In this document: one piece after another, positions 8,692-18,601 of the stretch
Layout of the letters: the number at the start of each line of letters is the position of its first letter
How positions within the stretch are numbered: position 1 is the first letter of the stretch
Origin: Actinoplanes lutulentus
GTDB taxonomy: Bacteria; Actinomycetota; Actinomycetes; Mycobacteriales; Micromonosporaceae
DNA: 64,000 nt
Assembly (NCBI RefSeq): GCF_003259845.1
Contig: NZ_QLMJ01000022.1
Coordinates: forward strand, 151,337 to 215,336
Direction of reading: 5' to 3'
Notes under the pieces: model-generated
What the model was told of the DNA's origin: nothing
Database searches by the model: none
Seen by the model: the letters and a program-made list of their open reading frames with translations, nothing else
Made by a program: the position numbers and the translations under genes

Positions 8692-8731
8692 CCAGTGGAA
8701 CCTTACGAGGGCAACGTTAAGAGGCCACTGG
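8692..8731. promoter_or_regulatory. Candidate operator upstream of the SDR-TetR operon
   Basis: CCAGTGG (8692-8698) and CCACTGG (8725-8731) form a perfect split palindrome about three helical turns apart, 25-65 nt upstream of the SDR start. The position fits TetR autoregulation. No binding motif is known for this regulator. Confidence 0.35.
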
Positions 8732-8986
8732 CCTTTTACCAAATGCTTGCGACCCGGATCACCATGCGCGGCGAAAACCAGAGGTCCGGCCGGTGCCTGC
8801 CGATCAACGCCGTCATGCCGAAGTTCGAACGTCTGACGTTTCCGCCGGCGCAGCCGGACGCCCGCCTCGCCCGCATCATCCCGCTGTCCGGGCGCATCAC
8901 GCGGAGGGCTCCGCGGGATCCGTTGAAGGAGCTGGTGTGACCACGGTGACGCGTGACGATCCGCGCCGCCGGGTACTCGCGGGCTC

Positions 8987-9220
8987 ATGGCTGACGCAAC
9001 TTTGATCCGGATCCGGGAGACCGCCGAGGCTTACGCCGAGGCGGTCCGGCAGACCCAGCGGTACTTCGAGCGCATCGGTGACACCGATGACCCCAGCGTG
9101 CTGATCGAGTACGCGGAGCTGGTACGCGTCGAGGACGCCGCCCGGGAAGATCGTCTCGACGCGCTCACCGACGCCGGCCTGCGGGCGGCCAGCTTTGACA
9201 CGAACGAGTCCGCCGACTGA
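8987..9220 (+). CDS. Small hypothetical helical protein
   Basis: A possible 77-aa acidic, entirely helical protein (RIRETAEAYAEAVRQTQRYF, then VLIEYAELVRVEDAAREDRL). The composition is protein-like and the codon third positions are GC-rich. No clear ribosome-binding site precedes ATG 8987 and I recognise no family. It ends 137 nt before hppD in the same orientation and might share its promoter region. Confidence 0.4.
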   Translation: MADATLIRIRETAEAYAEAVRQTQRYFERIGDTDDPSVLIEYAELVRVEDAAREDRLDALTDAGLRAASFDTNESAD

Positions 9221-9259
9221 ACAACCTGACCAGTACCAGCGGGTACCTTGCCGCACATC

Positions 9260-9297
9260 TGTGCAATCTGCCGAGCCAGAAATGTGCTTGTTGCGCA
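9260..9297. promoter_or_regulatory. Candidate Lrp/AsnC-type operator upstream of hppD
   Basis: TGTGCAA (9260-9266) and TTGCGCA (9291-9297) are inverted half-sites (6 of 7 matching), 31 nt centre to centre. This is three helical turns, 60-100 nt upstream of the hppD start. Actinobacterial hpd genes are commonly controlled by Lrp/AsnC-type regulators, but none is encoded next to this operon. Confidence 0.4.
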
Positions 9298-9357
9298 GCC
9301 CACAAGGCGTTGTCCAACCTGTGAGACATCAGAGGTTGTCCCGCCGAAGGGAGCACG

Positions 9358-10551
9358 ATGTCCGTCAACGACACGCTGACCAACGAAGAGCGGCTCGCCG
9401 AGCTCGACCTCGACACACTCAAGCAACTGGTCGGGCTCGTCGAGTACGACTCCGGCGGCGATCCGTTCCCGGTCACCGGCTGGGATGCGATCGTCTGGGC
9501 GGTCGGTAACGCCACGCAGACCTCGCACTTCTTCCAGTCCGCGTTCGGCATGGAGCTGATCGCGTACTCGGGGCCGGAGACCGGCAACCGCGACCACATG
9601 TCGTACGTGCTCAAGAGCGGCGCGATCCGGTTCGTCGTGCAGGGCGGGGTGGACCCGGACAGCCCGCTGATCGCCCATCACGCCCGGCACGGCGACGGCA
9701 TCACCGACATCGCCCTGGCGGTGCCGGACGTCGACAAGTGCGTGGCGCACGCCCGGGCGCAGGGCGCGAAGATCCTCGAAGAGCCGCACGACGTCACCGA
9801 CGAGCACGGGACCGTGCGGATCGCGGCGATCGCGACGTACGGCGACACCCGGCACACCCTGGTCAACCGGGATCGGTACACCGGGCCGTACCTGCCCGGA
9901 TATGTGACTCGCACGTCGTCGCGGCCGGCCAAGAAGCGGATCTTCCAGGCTCTCGACCACATCGTCGGCAACGTCGAGCTCGGCGCCATGGACGAGTGGG
10001 TCGACTTCTACAACCGGGTCATGGGCTTCACCAACATGGCCGAGTTCATCGGCGACGACATCGCGACCGATTACTCCGCGCTGATGTCGAAGGTCGTCGC
10101 GTCCGGCAACCACCGGGTGAAGTTCCCCCTCAACGAGCCGGCGCTCGGCAAGAAGAAGTCGCAGATCGACGAGTACCTGGAGTTCTACCGTGGCCCCGGC
10201 GCGCAGCACCTCGCGCTCGCCACGAACGACATCCTGCGCGCCGTCGACGAGATGGTCGCGGCAGGCGTCGAATTCCTGAACACCCCGGACTCCTACTACG
10301 AGGACGCCGAGCTTCGGGAGCGGATCGGCAACGTACGGGTGCCGATCGAGGAGTTGCAGAAGCGCGGCATCCTGGTCGACCGGGACGAGGACGGTTACCT
10401 GCTGCAGATCTTCACGAAGCCGACCGGTGACCGGCCGACGGTGTTCTTCGAGATGATCGAACGGCACGGCTCGCTCGGGTTCGGCAAGGGCAACTTCAAG
10501 GCGCTGTTCGAGGCCATCGAGCGCGAGCAGGCCAAACGCGGGAACTTCTGA
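9358..10551 (+). CDS. hppD: 4-hydroxyphenylpyruvate dioxygenase
   Basis: A 397-aa Fe(II) dioxygenase that converts 4-hydroxyphenylpyruvate to homogentisate, the entry step of tyrosine breakdown. It has two vicinal-oxygen-chelate domains. The metal ligands are visible in the C-terminal half: His in FQALDHIVGNV, His in GAQHLALATNDI and Glu in VFFEMIERHG. Full-length characteristics (N-terminal WDAIVWAVGNATQ, C-terminal GFGKGNFKALFEAIEREQ) are intact. ATG 9358 follows GAAGGGAGC. The next gene starts two nt after its stop, placing it at the head of the hppD-hmgA-orf-fahA operon. Confidence 0.96.
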   Translation: MSVNDTLTNEERLAELDLDTLKQLVGLVEYDSGGDPFPVTGWDAIVWAVGNATQTSHFFQSAFGMELIAYSGPETGNRDHMSYVLKSGAIRFVVQGGVDPDSPLIAHHARHGDGITDIALAVPDVDKCVAHARAQGAKILEEPHDVTDEHGTVRIAAIATYGDTRHTLVNRDRYTGPYLPGYVTRTSSRPAKKRIFQALDHIVGNVELGAMDEWVDFYNRVMGFTNMAEFIGDDIATDYSALMSKVVASGNHRVKFPLNEPALGKKKSQIDEYLEFYRGPGAQHLALATNDILRAVDEMVAAGVEFLNTPDSYYEDAELRERIGNVRVPIEELQKRGILVDRDEDGYLLQIFTKPTGDRPTVFFEMIERHGSLGFGKGNFKALFEAIEREQAKRGNF

Positions 10552-10553
10552 TC

Positions 10554-11747
10554 ATGGCCTTCTATCAGCGGGCCGGCAGCATTCCGCCGAAACGGCACAC
10601 CCAGCATCGTGATCCGGACGGCAGGCTCTACTACGAGGAGCTGATGGGGGAGGAGGGCTTCTCCTCGGACTCCTCACTGCTGTACCACCGGCACGTGCCG
10701 TCGGCGGTGGTCGGCGCCCGCGTCTGGCAACTGCCCGACCAGTCGGCCGAGGCGAACGCGCCGCTGCTGCCCCGCCACCTCAAGCTGCACCAGCTCTTCG
10801 AAGGTGAGGAGTGGAAGTCCTGCGACGCGGTCCGCGACCGGCGGCTCGTGCTCGGCAACGCCGACGTGCGGATCAGTTACGTGGTGGCCGGGACCGCGTC
10901 GCCGCTGTACCGCAACGCCACCGGCGACGAGTGCGTCTATGTGGAGTCGGGGACCGGTGTGGTCGAGACCGTGTTCGGTGATCTGGACGCGGGGCCCGGC
11001 GACTACGTGATCATCCCGCGGGCCACGACGCATCGGTGGGTGCCGAGTGGGCATGAGCCGTTGCGGCTCTATGCGATCGAGGCCAACGGGCACATCGCCC
11101 CGCCGAAACGGTACCTGTCGCGGTATGGGCAATTCCTGGAGCACGCGCCCTATTGCGAGCGCGACCTGCGCCTTCCCGGCGCTCCTTCGGTACGCCACGG
11201 CGAGCACGTCGAGGTCTACATCAAGCACCGCGGCGACGGGCCGGGCGGGCTGGCCGGCAGCGTGCACGTCACCCCGAACCACCCGTTCGACGTGGTCGGC
11301 TGGGACGGCTGCCTTTATCCGTACGCCTTCAACATCGCCGACTTCGAGCCGATCACCGGCCGCATCCACCAGCCGCCACCGGTGCACCAGGTCTTCGAAG
11401 GCACCAACTTCGTGATCTGCAACTTCGTGCCCCGCAAGGTCGATTACCACCCGCTTGCCGTGCCGGTGCCGTACTACCACTCCAACGTCGACAGCGACGA
11501 GGTGATGTTCTACGTCGGCGGCGACTACGAGGCCCGCAAGGGCTCCGGCATCAACGTCGGGTCGATCACCCTGCACCCCGGTGGCTTCCCGCACGGCCCG
11601 CAGCCGGCTGCGATCGAGGCCAGCCTCGGTGCGGAGCGGTTCGACGAGACCGCGGTCATGGTCGACACGTTCCGGCCGCTCGGACTCGGTGAGGCCGGCC
11701 GGGTCAGCGACGACGGTGCCTACGCGTGGACCTGGGCGCGGTCGTGA
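10554..11747 (+). CDS. hmgA: Homogentisate 1,2-dioxygenase
   Basis: A 397-aa cupin-type Fe(II) enzyme that opens the homogentisate ring to maleylacetoacetate. Landmarks are N-terminal YQRAGSIPPKRHTQHR, the cupin DECVYVESGTGVVETVFG, and the C-terminal iron site region VPYYHSNVDSDEVMFYVGG followed by TLHPGGFPHGPQP. Start and length agree with bacterial homologues of this shorter type. It is co-transcribed with hppD (2-nt gap), and its stop overlaps GTG 11744 of the next gene as GTGA. Confidence 0.95.
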   Translation: MAFYQRAGSIPPKRHTQHRDPDGRLYYEELMGEEGFSSDSSLLYHRHVPSAVVGARVWQLPDQSAEANAPLLPRHLKLHQLFEGEEWKSCDAVRDRRLVLGNADVRISYVVAGTASPLYRNATGDECVYVESGTGVVETVFGDLDAGPGDYVIIPRATTHRWVPSGHEPLRLYAIEANGHIAPPKRYLSRYGQFLEHAPYCERDLRLPGAPSVRHGEHVEVYIKHRGDGPGGLAGSVHVTPNHPFDVVGWDGCLYPYAFNIADFEPITGRIHQPPPVHQVFEGTNFVICNFVPRKVDYHPLAVPVPYYHSNVDSDEVMFYVGGDYEARKGSGINVGSITLHPGGFPHGPQPAAIEASLGAERFDETAVMVDTFRPLGLGEAGRVSDDGAYAWTWARS

Positions 11748-12527
11748 ACCCTCTGTTCCTCACGCTTTTCGACGATGCGGCGATCTTCCCGCCGGGGAAC
11801 GTGCCGATGTCAGAAGCGGTCATGGCGCATCGGGCTCGGCAGGATTCGCCGCTCGCGCCGATGCTCGGTCCGTTCGTCTGCTCGCTCGCGCGGCTGGACG
11901 AATTGGCCGCCGCGGTGGCGGGTGGGCCGGTGCTCCGGGTGTCGCTGGTGTTGCCCGAAGCGGGGGCCGACGTGTCCGCCATCCAGGCGGCGTCGATCGG
12001 GATCGATGTCGTATCGGTGGAGGGGCCGGCCTTCTCTGGTGGGGGCGGTTCGCGTAGTGCGTACCAGGAAGTGCCCTCGGGGGAGATCACCGCGACGCGC
12101 GTCGCGGCCTTGCGCGACGCGCGGTCGCGCTTGAAGATCAGGACAGGTGGGGTACGCGCGGACGCGTTCCCGACCGAAAAGGATCTGGCTGGTGCGTTGT
12201 GGTCGGCGGTGCGAGGTGGTGTGGCGTTCAAGCTCACGGCCGGGCTGCACGACCCGATCCGGCATCGCGACCCGAAGACCGGATTTGAACATCACGGGTT
12301 CCTGAACGTGATCGTGGCGACCGCGCACGCCGTGCAGGGCGGTGACGCCGGGGAGATCGCGGCGGCGCTGGCCGATCAGGACGGGCATCGGGTGGCGGCG
12401 GCGATCACCACGATCGATTCCGGTCTCGCGCGGCAGGTGCGGTCGTGGTTCGTCAGTTTCGGAACGTGCAGCGTCGACGAGCCGGTGGACGGCCTGCTTG
12501 ACCTTGGATTACTCCCGGAGGATCTAC

Positions 12528-12541
<14 letters not shown>
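11744..12541 (+). CDS. Unknown protein of the tyrosine-degradation operon
   Basis: With GTG 11744 (GTGA overlap with hmgA) this is 265 aa; GTG 11726 in the same frame is less likely. I do not recognise a named family. Conserved-looking motifs are LFDDAAIFPPGN at the N-terminus, LKIRTGGVRADAFPTE, VAFKLTAGLHDPIRHRD and FEHHGFLN, and predicted alternation of strands and helices suggests a TIM-barrel-like fold. It lies between hmgA and fahA, overlapping fahA by 14 nt. That is the genetic position of maleylacetoacetate isomerase, which is otherwise missing here. Assignment as a thiol-independent isomerase is inference only. Confidence 0.7.
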
Positions 12542-13706
<1,165 letters not shown>

Positions 13707-13718
13707 CTTTTCCGTCGT

Positions 13719-13735
13719 CGAGACGCAACGTCTCG
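13719..13735 (+). terminator. Short stem-loop after fahA
   Basis: CGAGACG (13719-13725) and CGTCTCG (13729-13735) pair with a three-nt CAA loop, 13 nt after the fahA stop. There is no U-tract. It is a plausible end for the tyrosine operon. Confidence 0.4.
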
Positions 13736-13825
13736 TCTCGCGCTGAGCACGACATCTCCCGCCCCCTGACCGATCCCGCCCATCGATTAGCATCTCGTTG
13801 ATCTTGGTCAACGGGGGAGGATTCG

Positions 13826-14374
13826 ATGAGTGTGGTTATCGGACGGAGCGTGTCCGCAGCCTTGGCGATCATGCTGCTCGCGGCGTGCGGGGACGACGCG
13901 GCGTCGGCTGAGGGGGACTCCGCCTGGAAATCGCTCGCGGTGGACTGCCCGGCGCTGACGGCCCCCGCCTTCGCCGGCCTTTCTGCAGGGCCCGCGTCGG
14001 AGAAGATCGACAAGGCCGAGGTGCTGTCGACCGTCTGTGCCTACGGTACGCCCGGGCAGGGTCCGGCCGTTGTCACTCAGGTGCAGATCGATCGGGTGGA
14101 GGGGGTCGTGGACAGCGCGACCGACCGTGTGCGGAACTCCCGCACCTACGCCGAGGGCAAGGAAAGTCCGGTGATCACCCTGGAGGGCTTCGAGAGCGAG
14201 GCCGTCGCCATCGCCGACGGAACCGGCGCGTTCGAGGCGTCGACGTCCTCGGGCAACGGGTACGTCTCCGTGCTCGTCCAGCTGGAGCAGCCGGTCATCA
14301 CTGAGGCGGAGCTGACCGCACAGAGCGAAGCCCTGGCCCAGTCCCTCCGCGATCACCTGTCCAACCTGCGCTGA
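13826..14374 (+). CDS. Lipoprotein, DUF3558-like
   Basis: A 182-aa exported lipoprotein: signal peptide with lipobox LLAAC (Cys near residue 20), then SWKSLAVDCPALTAPAFAGL and VCAYGTPG, a layout like actinobacterial DUF3558-type lipoproteins with two conserved cysteines. Function is unknown. GGGGGAGG lies seven nt upstream of ATG 13826. The following gene starts 53 nt downstream in the same direction. Confidence 0.7.
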   Translation: MSVVIGRSVSAALAIMLLAACGDDAASAEGDSAWKSLAVDCPALTAPAFAGLSAGPASEKIDKAEVLSTVCAYGTPGQGPAVVTQVQIDRVEGVVDSATDRVRNSRTYAEGKESPVITLEGFESEAVAIADGTGAFEASTSSGNGYVSVLVQLEQPVITEAELTAQSEALAQSLRDHLSNLR

Positions 14375-14427
14375 CCGGGCACCGCACATCATCATCTCGT
14401 GGTGTGATCTTTCGAAAGGAGTGACCG

Positions 14428-14760
14428 ATGGCCGGGAATGACACCTTCCATGCCGTCCGGGAGCCGGGCTTCACCGCGCTGTTCCTGCTCGGCGGCGACG
14501 ACCTGCTCGAGACGGTGGACGACGTGGACGCCGAGGTCAGGCTGCCGGACGGCACCCGTTGGAGCGCCAGCTTCCTCACCCTGTCCGCGATCGAGCGGGT
14601 GATGACCCGCTGGCGGCAGACCGGCGAGTCGGGGAGTGGCGCCTTCTTCCAGTGCTCCGACCTGGTCATTGTCCCCGAGCCGGGCGTTCCCGCCATGGTC
14701 GAGGCACTGCGCGCGATCATGAAGAAAGGGCCTGAGGGGACTCTCGGCCGCTTGGACTAG
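14428..14760 (+). CDS. Hypothetical 110-aa protein
   Basis: A small alpha/beta protein with a good ribosome-binding site (AAAGGAG six nt before ATG 14428). Visible segments are VREPGFTALFLLGGDDLLET, VRLPDGTRWSASFLTLSAIE, TGESGSGAFFQCSDLVIV and a C-terminal helix. The pattern of a beta-rich body with an Arg/Trp-rich middle (VMTRWRQTGES) is seen in uncharacterised actinobacterial proteins. I cannot assign a function. Confidence 0.65.
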   Translation: MAGNDTFHAVREPGFTALFLLGGDDLLETVDDVDAEVRLPDGTRWSASFLTLSAIERVMTRWRQTGESGSGAFFQCSDLVIVPEPGVPAMVEALRAIMKKGPEGTLGRLD

Positions 14761-14967
14761 CGGGTCGCGCGGGGCGGAGAGCGGCTGTGTGGTCCGGGTT
14801 GGGGCTCGGCCCTGGGGGCTCACCGTGTGCTTTCGTTTCGCCTAGGTCCGGGCCCACCGTGTGCCCTGGACTGACGCGTGCAGGGCAGGTCTCCACTCAT
14901 GTCGGCTTTCGCCATTTGCGGGCGGCCTGACCCTGACCGGGGCGCACGTAAGGGGCCCGGCAGCGGT

Positions 14968-15092
14968 GATGAGGTCACACGGAGTGCGTGTGTGAGCTCC
15001 TATCCCGGCTATGGCGTAGTTGAAGTCGCACAGTGTCGTTGCGTGTGACTTCGTCCACGTGAAGCATCCGTTGTGTGCGACCTCGTCATCGC
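14968..15092. repeat. GTGCGACTTC-type repeat cluster
   Basis: GATGAGGTCACAC (14968-14980) faces GTGTGTGAGCTC, GAAGTCGCAC (15022-15031) faces GTGTGACTTC (15043-15052), and a further copy GTGTGCGACCTCGTC lies at about 15073-15087. These are variants of the same arm found at 5896-5933. Confidence 0.6.
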
Positions 15093-15230
15093 CCGTCATG
15101 TCGGACTCGACGGATGACGGCACGACGATCGGCCGTCCCTGAGCGCGACGAACGCGCGCACAACATGGGACAGCCGCCGGAAATGGCGGCGTGTGCGAAC
15201 GAGATCGGCAGCTGGGGCGTGCTTGGCGTC

Positions 15231-15351
15231 GATCCTGTTGACTTTCACGGATACGTGTCCGCACAACTCTTCAAGATCGAAAAGGGCCGCCCGATGGCTG
15301 GCCGATCTTGTTGAGTTCGCCGCGAACGGTCCGCGCAACTCAACAAGATCG
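15231..15351. repeat. Two GATCTTGTTGAGTT-type inverted repeats
   Basis: The second copy is the better one: CGATCTTGTTGAGTT (15303-15317) and AACTCAACAAGATCG (15337-15351) are perfect 15-bp complements with a 19-nt GC-rich loop. The first copy (15231-15278) has degenerate arms GATCCTGTTGACTT and AACTCTTCAAGATC. The two lie 25 bp apart in the same orientation. Confidence 0.7.
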
Positions 15352-15368
15352 ACCTGAGCAACGCGCCA

Positions 15369-15430
15369 GCCGACGATCAGCCAGCCGACGATCGGCCAGC
15401 CGGCGATTGCCCAACCGTCGGCTGGCCGGC
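15369..15430. repeat. Short tandem repeat of a 15-bp unit
   Basis: Three degenerate units GACGATCAGCCAGCC, GACGATCGGCCAGCC and GGCGATTGCCCAACC are followed by an inverted fragment GTCGGCTGGCC. The array abuts the 3' end of the endonuclease gene and could form a stem-loop there. Confidence 0.5.
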
Positions 15431-15436
15431 ACTTCG

Positions 15437-16615
15437 TCAGCCGAAGATTGACGACACCCACTCCGGGTGGTCGATGAACGGGTTGCGGTTGCGCTGGTAG
15501 CTGCTGTAAATCACCTGGTTGCGGGTCTTCTCCGCCGTGCTCGGCGGGTCCTCCGCATTCCACTGCACCAGCGTCGACAACTTGCCCATGTACGGGTTCG
15601 AGCCATTGTTCACCGCGTTGTTGACCTCAAGGTCCGGCCACGCGTCGTCACCCTGATAACGCACCGCCATGTAGAACAGCATCCGCGCGACATCACCCTT
15701 GACCGCATCCCGGGGCTCCCAGGAATCCGAGTCCGTGTAGTTTCCCGACGCCCCCGAAACCGCGGTGCCGCCGTCGTCGAAGTCCTTGTTTCCGCGTACC
15801 GCATTGATGGTGACGTCCTCGGGCCGCAGGTGATGCAGGTCCGTGCCCGGTCCGTTCGCGGTTCCGAAGTCGCCGTGCGACTGCGCCCACACGTGCTCGC
15901 GGTTCCAGTTGCCGGTGCTGCCGCCGTTGAGCGTCTTCGACCGGCTGGTTCCGGAATAGAGCAGGATGACGTTCGACGAGTTCGCCGGATCCTGATCGGT
16001 GACCTTCAGCGCGTTCCACACGGCGTCGTAGGACAGCGTTGTCACATTGCTGGAGATGATGGTGTGCAGCGCGTTCTTGAGGCTGGTTCCGCTCTTCCCG
16101 ATCGCGGCGGCGTAATAGGCGTCCGCCGTCGAGGAAACGGTCGGGGAGGCGGTGGCGGTGGCCGTGGGGGATGTGGTGGCGGTCGCCCCGAGCGTCATCG
16201 CTGTCGGCGATTTCAATCCCGCGTGCGTGAAATACGCGGTCAGCGTGCCGGTCACGGTCAGCGCCTTGCCGATCAGCGACGGATTGGTGAGCAGTCCGAA
16301 CGACGACCGATAAGTGCTGGTGATCTGCACGTACAGCATTTTGCTGGTGCTTGTCTCGCTTGCGCTGTCCGCGATGGCGAGGGCCGTGTCACCGGTGAAA
16401 TTGCTGAATCGCACCGTGCTGGTCGCGGTTGGCTCACCGACCACATAGCCGACGACGGTGCCGGTCCCGCTCTGGCTGCTGATCGCCTGAGCGACGGTCA
16501 GCGCCGCGGCGGCCGAGGCTGGCACCGTGGTCATCGAGAAGAGCAGGGCCAGCAGCCCCGCGAAGGCGGGCAACGTGAACGCGATGACGCGCCGTTGCCG
16601 TGTACGACCGGACAT
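15437..16615 (-). CDS. Secreted endonuclease I-type nuclease with OB-fold domain
   Basis: About 392 aa using ATG 16615, which has GGAG seven nt upstream; an upstream in-frame start at 16648 lacks this. A signal peptide (FTLPAFAGLLALLFSMTTVP...ASA) is followed by an OB-fold nucleic-acid-binding type domain (about 40-145, VGYVVGEPTATSTVRFSNF). A Thr/Ala/Pro linker leads to an endonuclease I domain with the His-Me finger: NREHVWAQSHGDFG, DLHHLRPED and NAVRGNKDFD. This family degrades extracellular DNA. A start-proximal Arg cluster and long linker fit a secreted enzyme. Confidence 0.85.
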   Translation of the reverse strand: MSGRTRQRRVIAFTLPAFAGLLALLFSMTTVPASAAAALTVAQAISSQSGTGTVVGYVVGEPTATSTVRFSNFTGDTALAIADSASETSTSKMLYVQITSTYRSSFGLLTNPSLIGKALTVTGTLTAYFTHAGLKSPTAMTLGATATTSPTATATASPTVSSTADAYYAAAIGKSGTSLKNALHTIISSNVTTLSYDAVWNALKVTDQDPANSSNVILLYSGTSRSKTLNGGSTGNWNREHVWAQSHGDFGTANGPGTDLHHLRPEDVTINAVRGNKDFDDGGTAVSGASGNYTDSDSWEPRDAVKGDVARMLFYMAVRYQGDDAWPDLEVNNAVNNGSNPYMGKLSTLVQWNAEDPPSTAEKTRNQVIYSSYQRNRNPFIDHPEWVSSIFG

Positions 16616-16720
16616 GGGGGGACTCCGTTCGCCAGTCTGTATAGACAACTGCCAGTATCAGCGAGCGGCCACCTGCCGGTGCCATATCAAAACACCCATC
16701 ACCGGCACGAGCTACCTGCC

Positions 16721-17383
16721 TCAGGCGAGGCCTGCGTCGTGGGCGAGCAGAGCGATTTGGGTACGGTTGTCGAGCCCCAATTTCATGAGGACGCGCGACA
16801 CGTGGGTCTTCACGGTGGCCAGTGTCATGTCGAGAGCCTTGGCGATCTCGGCGTTGTTGCTGCCCTGGCCGATCGCGACGACAACGTCCCGTTCGCGCGG
16901 GGTCAGCCCGGCCAGGGTCGTCTTGGCCTGGGCGTACGCGCCGGCCTGCACTGCCGCTCGGTCCATCAGGCGGCGGGTGATCCGGGGCGACAGGATGGGT
17001 TCGCCTGCGGCGACCTGGCGGACCGCTTCGGCGATCCGGGCCGGCGGGGTGTCCTTCAGCAGGAAACCGCTGGCCCCGGCGCGCAGCGCGTGCAGGATGT
17101 TGTCGTCGCTGTCGAACGTGGTCAGCACGATGACCTCGGGCGGCCGCGGCCGGGCCCGCAACCGGCGGGTGGCGGTGATGCCGTCGACGCGGGGCATCCG
17201 CAGGTCCATCAGCACCACGTCGGGCGCGTGCTTGTCGGCGGCCGCCTGTGCCTGATCACCATCGGACGCCTCGCCGACCACCGCGATGCCGGGTGCGCCG
17301 TCGAGCATCATGGTGAGCCCGGCGCGTACCAGGGCGTCGTCGTCGACGATGAGCACGCGTACCGGCTGGGTCACGCCGGCCAT
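16721..17383 (-). CDS. NarL/LuxR-type response regulator
   Basis: A 220-aa regulator: receiver domain with DDD at residues 14-16, phospho-acceptor Asp in DVVLMDLRMPRVDG, Thr in VIVLTTFDS and Lys in FLLKDTPP; then a LuxR helix-turn-helix (LTPRERDVVVAIGQGSNNAE...ATVKTHVSRVLMKLGL). Its start overlaps the end of the histidine kinase gene by 13 nt, so the pair is translated from one mRNA. The DNA target is unknown. Confidence 0.93.
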   Translation of the reverse strand: MAGVTQPVRVLIVDDDALVRAGLTMMLDGAPGIAVVGEASDGDQAQAAADKHAPDVVLMDLRMPRVDGITATRRLRARPRPPEVIVLTTFDSDDNILHALRAGASGFLLKDTPPARIAEAVRQVAAGEPILSPRITRRLMDRAAVQAGAYAQAKTTLAGLTPRERDVVVAIGQGSNNAEIAKALDMTLATVKTHVSRVLMKLGLDNRTQIALLAHDAGLA

Positions 17384-18504
17384 GGTATCGACGCCCGCAA
17401 CCGGAACTCGCCGTCGATCGCCTGGTGATCGAGCTGCCCGCCGACCAGGTTGACCCGCTCGGTGAGCCCGACCAGGCCGGCCCCACCGGACCAGCCGGGC
17501 GGTGCCGTACCCAGGGGATTGCTCACGACGATCTCCAGCCCGTTCCCCGGCCCGCCGCGCAAAATCACTTCGATCCGCTGCCCGGCGGCATGCTTACGCG
17601 CGTTCGTCAGTCCCTCTTGGATGATGCGGTACGCGGTCCGGGCCACCGCCGGCGGCGCCTCGCCCGGTTCGTCGACGTTCTGCCGCAGCAGCACCTCGGC
17701 GCCGGCGTCGCGGGACTCCTCGACCAGGCGTGGCAGGTCCGCGAGCACCGGCTGCGGCCGGCCCCCGTCGGCGTCACCGAGGTCGTCGTCGCGCAGGATC
17801 GAGATCACCTCGCGCAACTCCTCAAGAGCCTGGTGTACGCCGTCCCGCACCACGCCGGCCGCCCGGGACAGCTGCTCGGGGGACGAGTCCGGCCGGTATT
17901 CCATCGCCCCCGCGAACGTGGCCAGCAGCGACAGTCGGTGGGCCAGCACGTCATGCATCTCGTGGGCGATCTTGCGGCGTTCCAGCATGCGCGCTTCGGC
18001 GACCCGCCGCCCCTGCTCGGCCTCGGCACGACGGGCCCGCTCGCGCAGCGACCGGATCAGCGCCGCCCGTGCCTGAGCCCAGGCACCCCAGCCGAGCAGA
18101 GCACCGTAGGCAATCGTGATCAGAACCAGCCACCACGCGTACGAAATGCCGCCGTTGATCCTCCAGAGACCCTGAACCGCATGCGCGGCAACTCCGGTGA
18201 GTGCCACCAAGATCGCGGTTTTCGGGGGCCGGCGCAGTGACACCTGGAGCGCGCCGATCGTGGCCGGCGGCGTGGCCGCCGGCGAGACTGCCGCGAGCAG
18301 GGTGAGTACGGCGGTGGCCTGGACCGGGCGGCGCAGCAGCAGGGGCGTGATCAGCCAGCTCAGGACGCCGATGGTGAGATCGAGAGCGAGCAGCGGGCCG
18401 GACTCGCGATCCGCCCAGGTGCCGAGGATCGTCACGGCGATCAGCACACCGGACGCGCCGAGATTGACGGCGATGGCGGCGATGTCGTGGCGAGACCTGA
18501 TCAC
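17371..18504 (-). CDS. HisKA_3-family sensor histidine kinase
   Basis: A 377-aa membrane kinase. Five to six hydrophobic segments occupy about residues 8-145, then a coiled-coil, a dimerisation/phospho-acceptor helix (RRKIAHEMHDVLAHRLSLL) and a degenerate HATPase with N-box TAYRIIQEGLTNARKHA and the G-box GLVGLTERV. Partner of the adjacent response regulator. The membrane sensor has no recognisable extracellular ligand domain, so the signal is probably sensed within the membrane. Confidence 0.9.
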   Translation of the reverse strand: MIRSRHDIAAIAVNLGASGVLIAVTILGTWADRESGPLLALDLTIGVLSWLITPLLLRRPVQATAVLTLLAAVSPAATPPATIGALQVSLRRPPKTAILVALTGVAAHAVQGLWRINGGISYAWWLVLITIAYGALLGWGAWAQARAALIRSLRERARRAEAEQGRRVAEARMLERRKIAHEMHDVLAHRLSLLATFAGAMEYRPDSSPEQLSRAAGVVRDGVHQALEELREVISILRDDDLGDADGGRPQPVLADLPRLVEESRDAGAEVLLRQNVDEPGEAPPAVARTAYRIIQEGLTNARKHAAGQRIEVILRGGPGNGLEIVVSNPLGTAPPGWSGGAGLVGLTERVNLVGGQLDHQAIDGEFRLRASIPWPA

Positions 18505-18601
18505 CGGCCGAGGCTAACCGGCAGGCGGGAGCCGGCGACACCATCCAAAGTTGTAGGCGGGGTTGTCATCGGCCTGATGTGTCCGGGTGGCTCGGAGATC
18601 G

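Larger units (their letters stand above)
14761..15436. other. Gene-free stretch with clustered palindromes
   Basis: No supported gene. From about 14968 to 15430 it contains GTGCGAC-type inverted repeats, two GATCTTGTTGA-type inverted repeats and a short tandem repeat. The region lies between a plus-strand gene and a minus-strand gene that converge on it, so no promoter is required. Confidence 0.6.

Noticed and set aside
9031..10467. 478-aa minus-strand open frame across hppD
   Set aside because: The plus strand encodes an unambiguous HPPD; the reverse frame is a GC-skew by-product.
14968..15092. tRNA-like cloverleaf in the palindrome cluster
   Set aside because: The arms do not give a D/anticodon/T arrangement, and no TTCRA-type T-loop or acceptor pairing is present.
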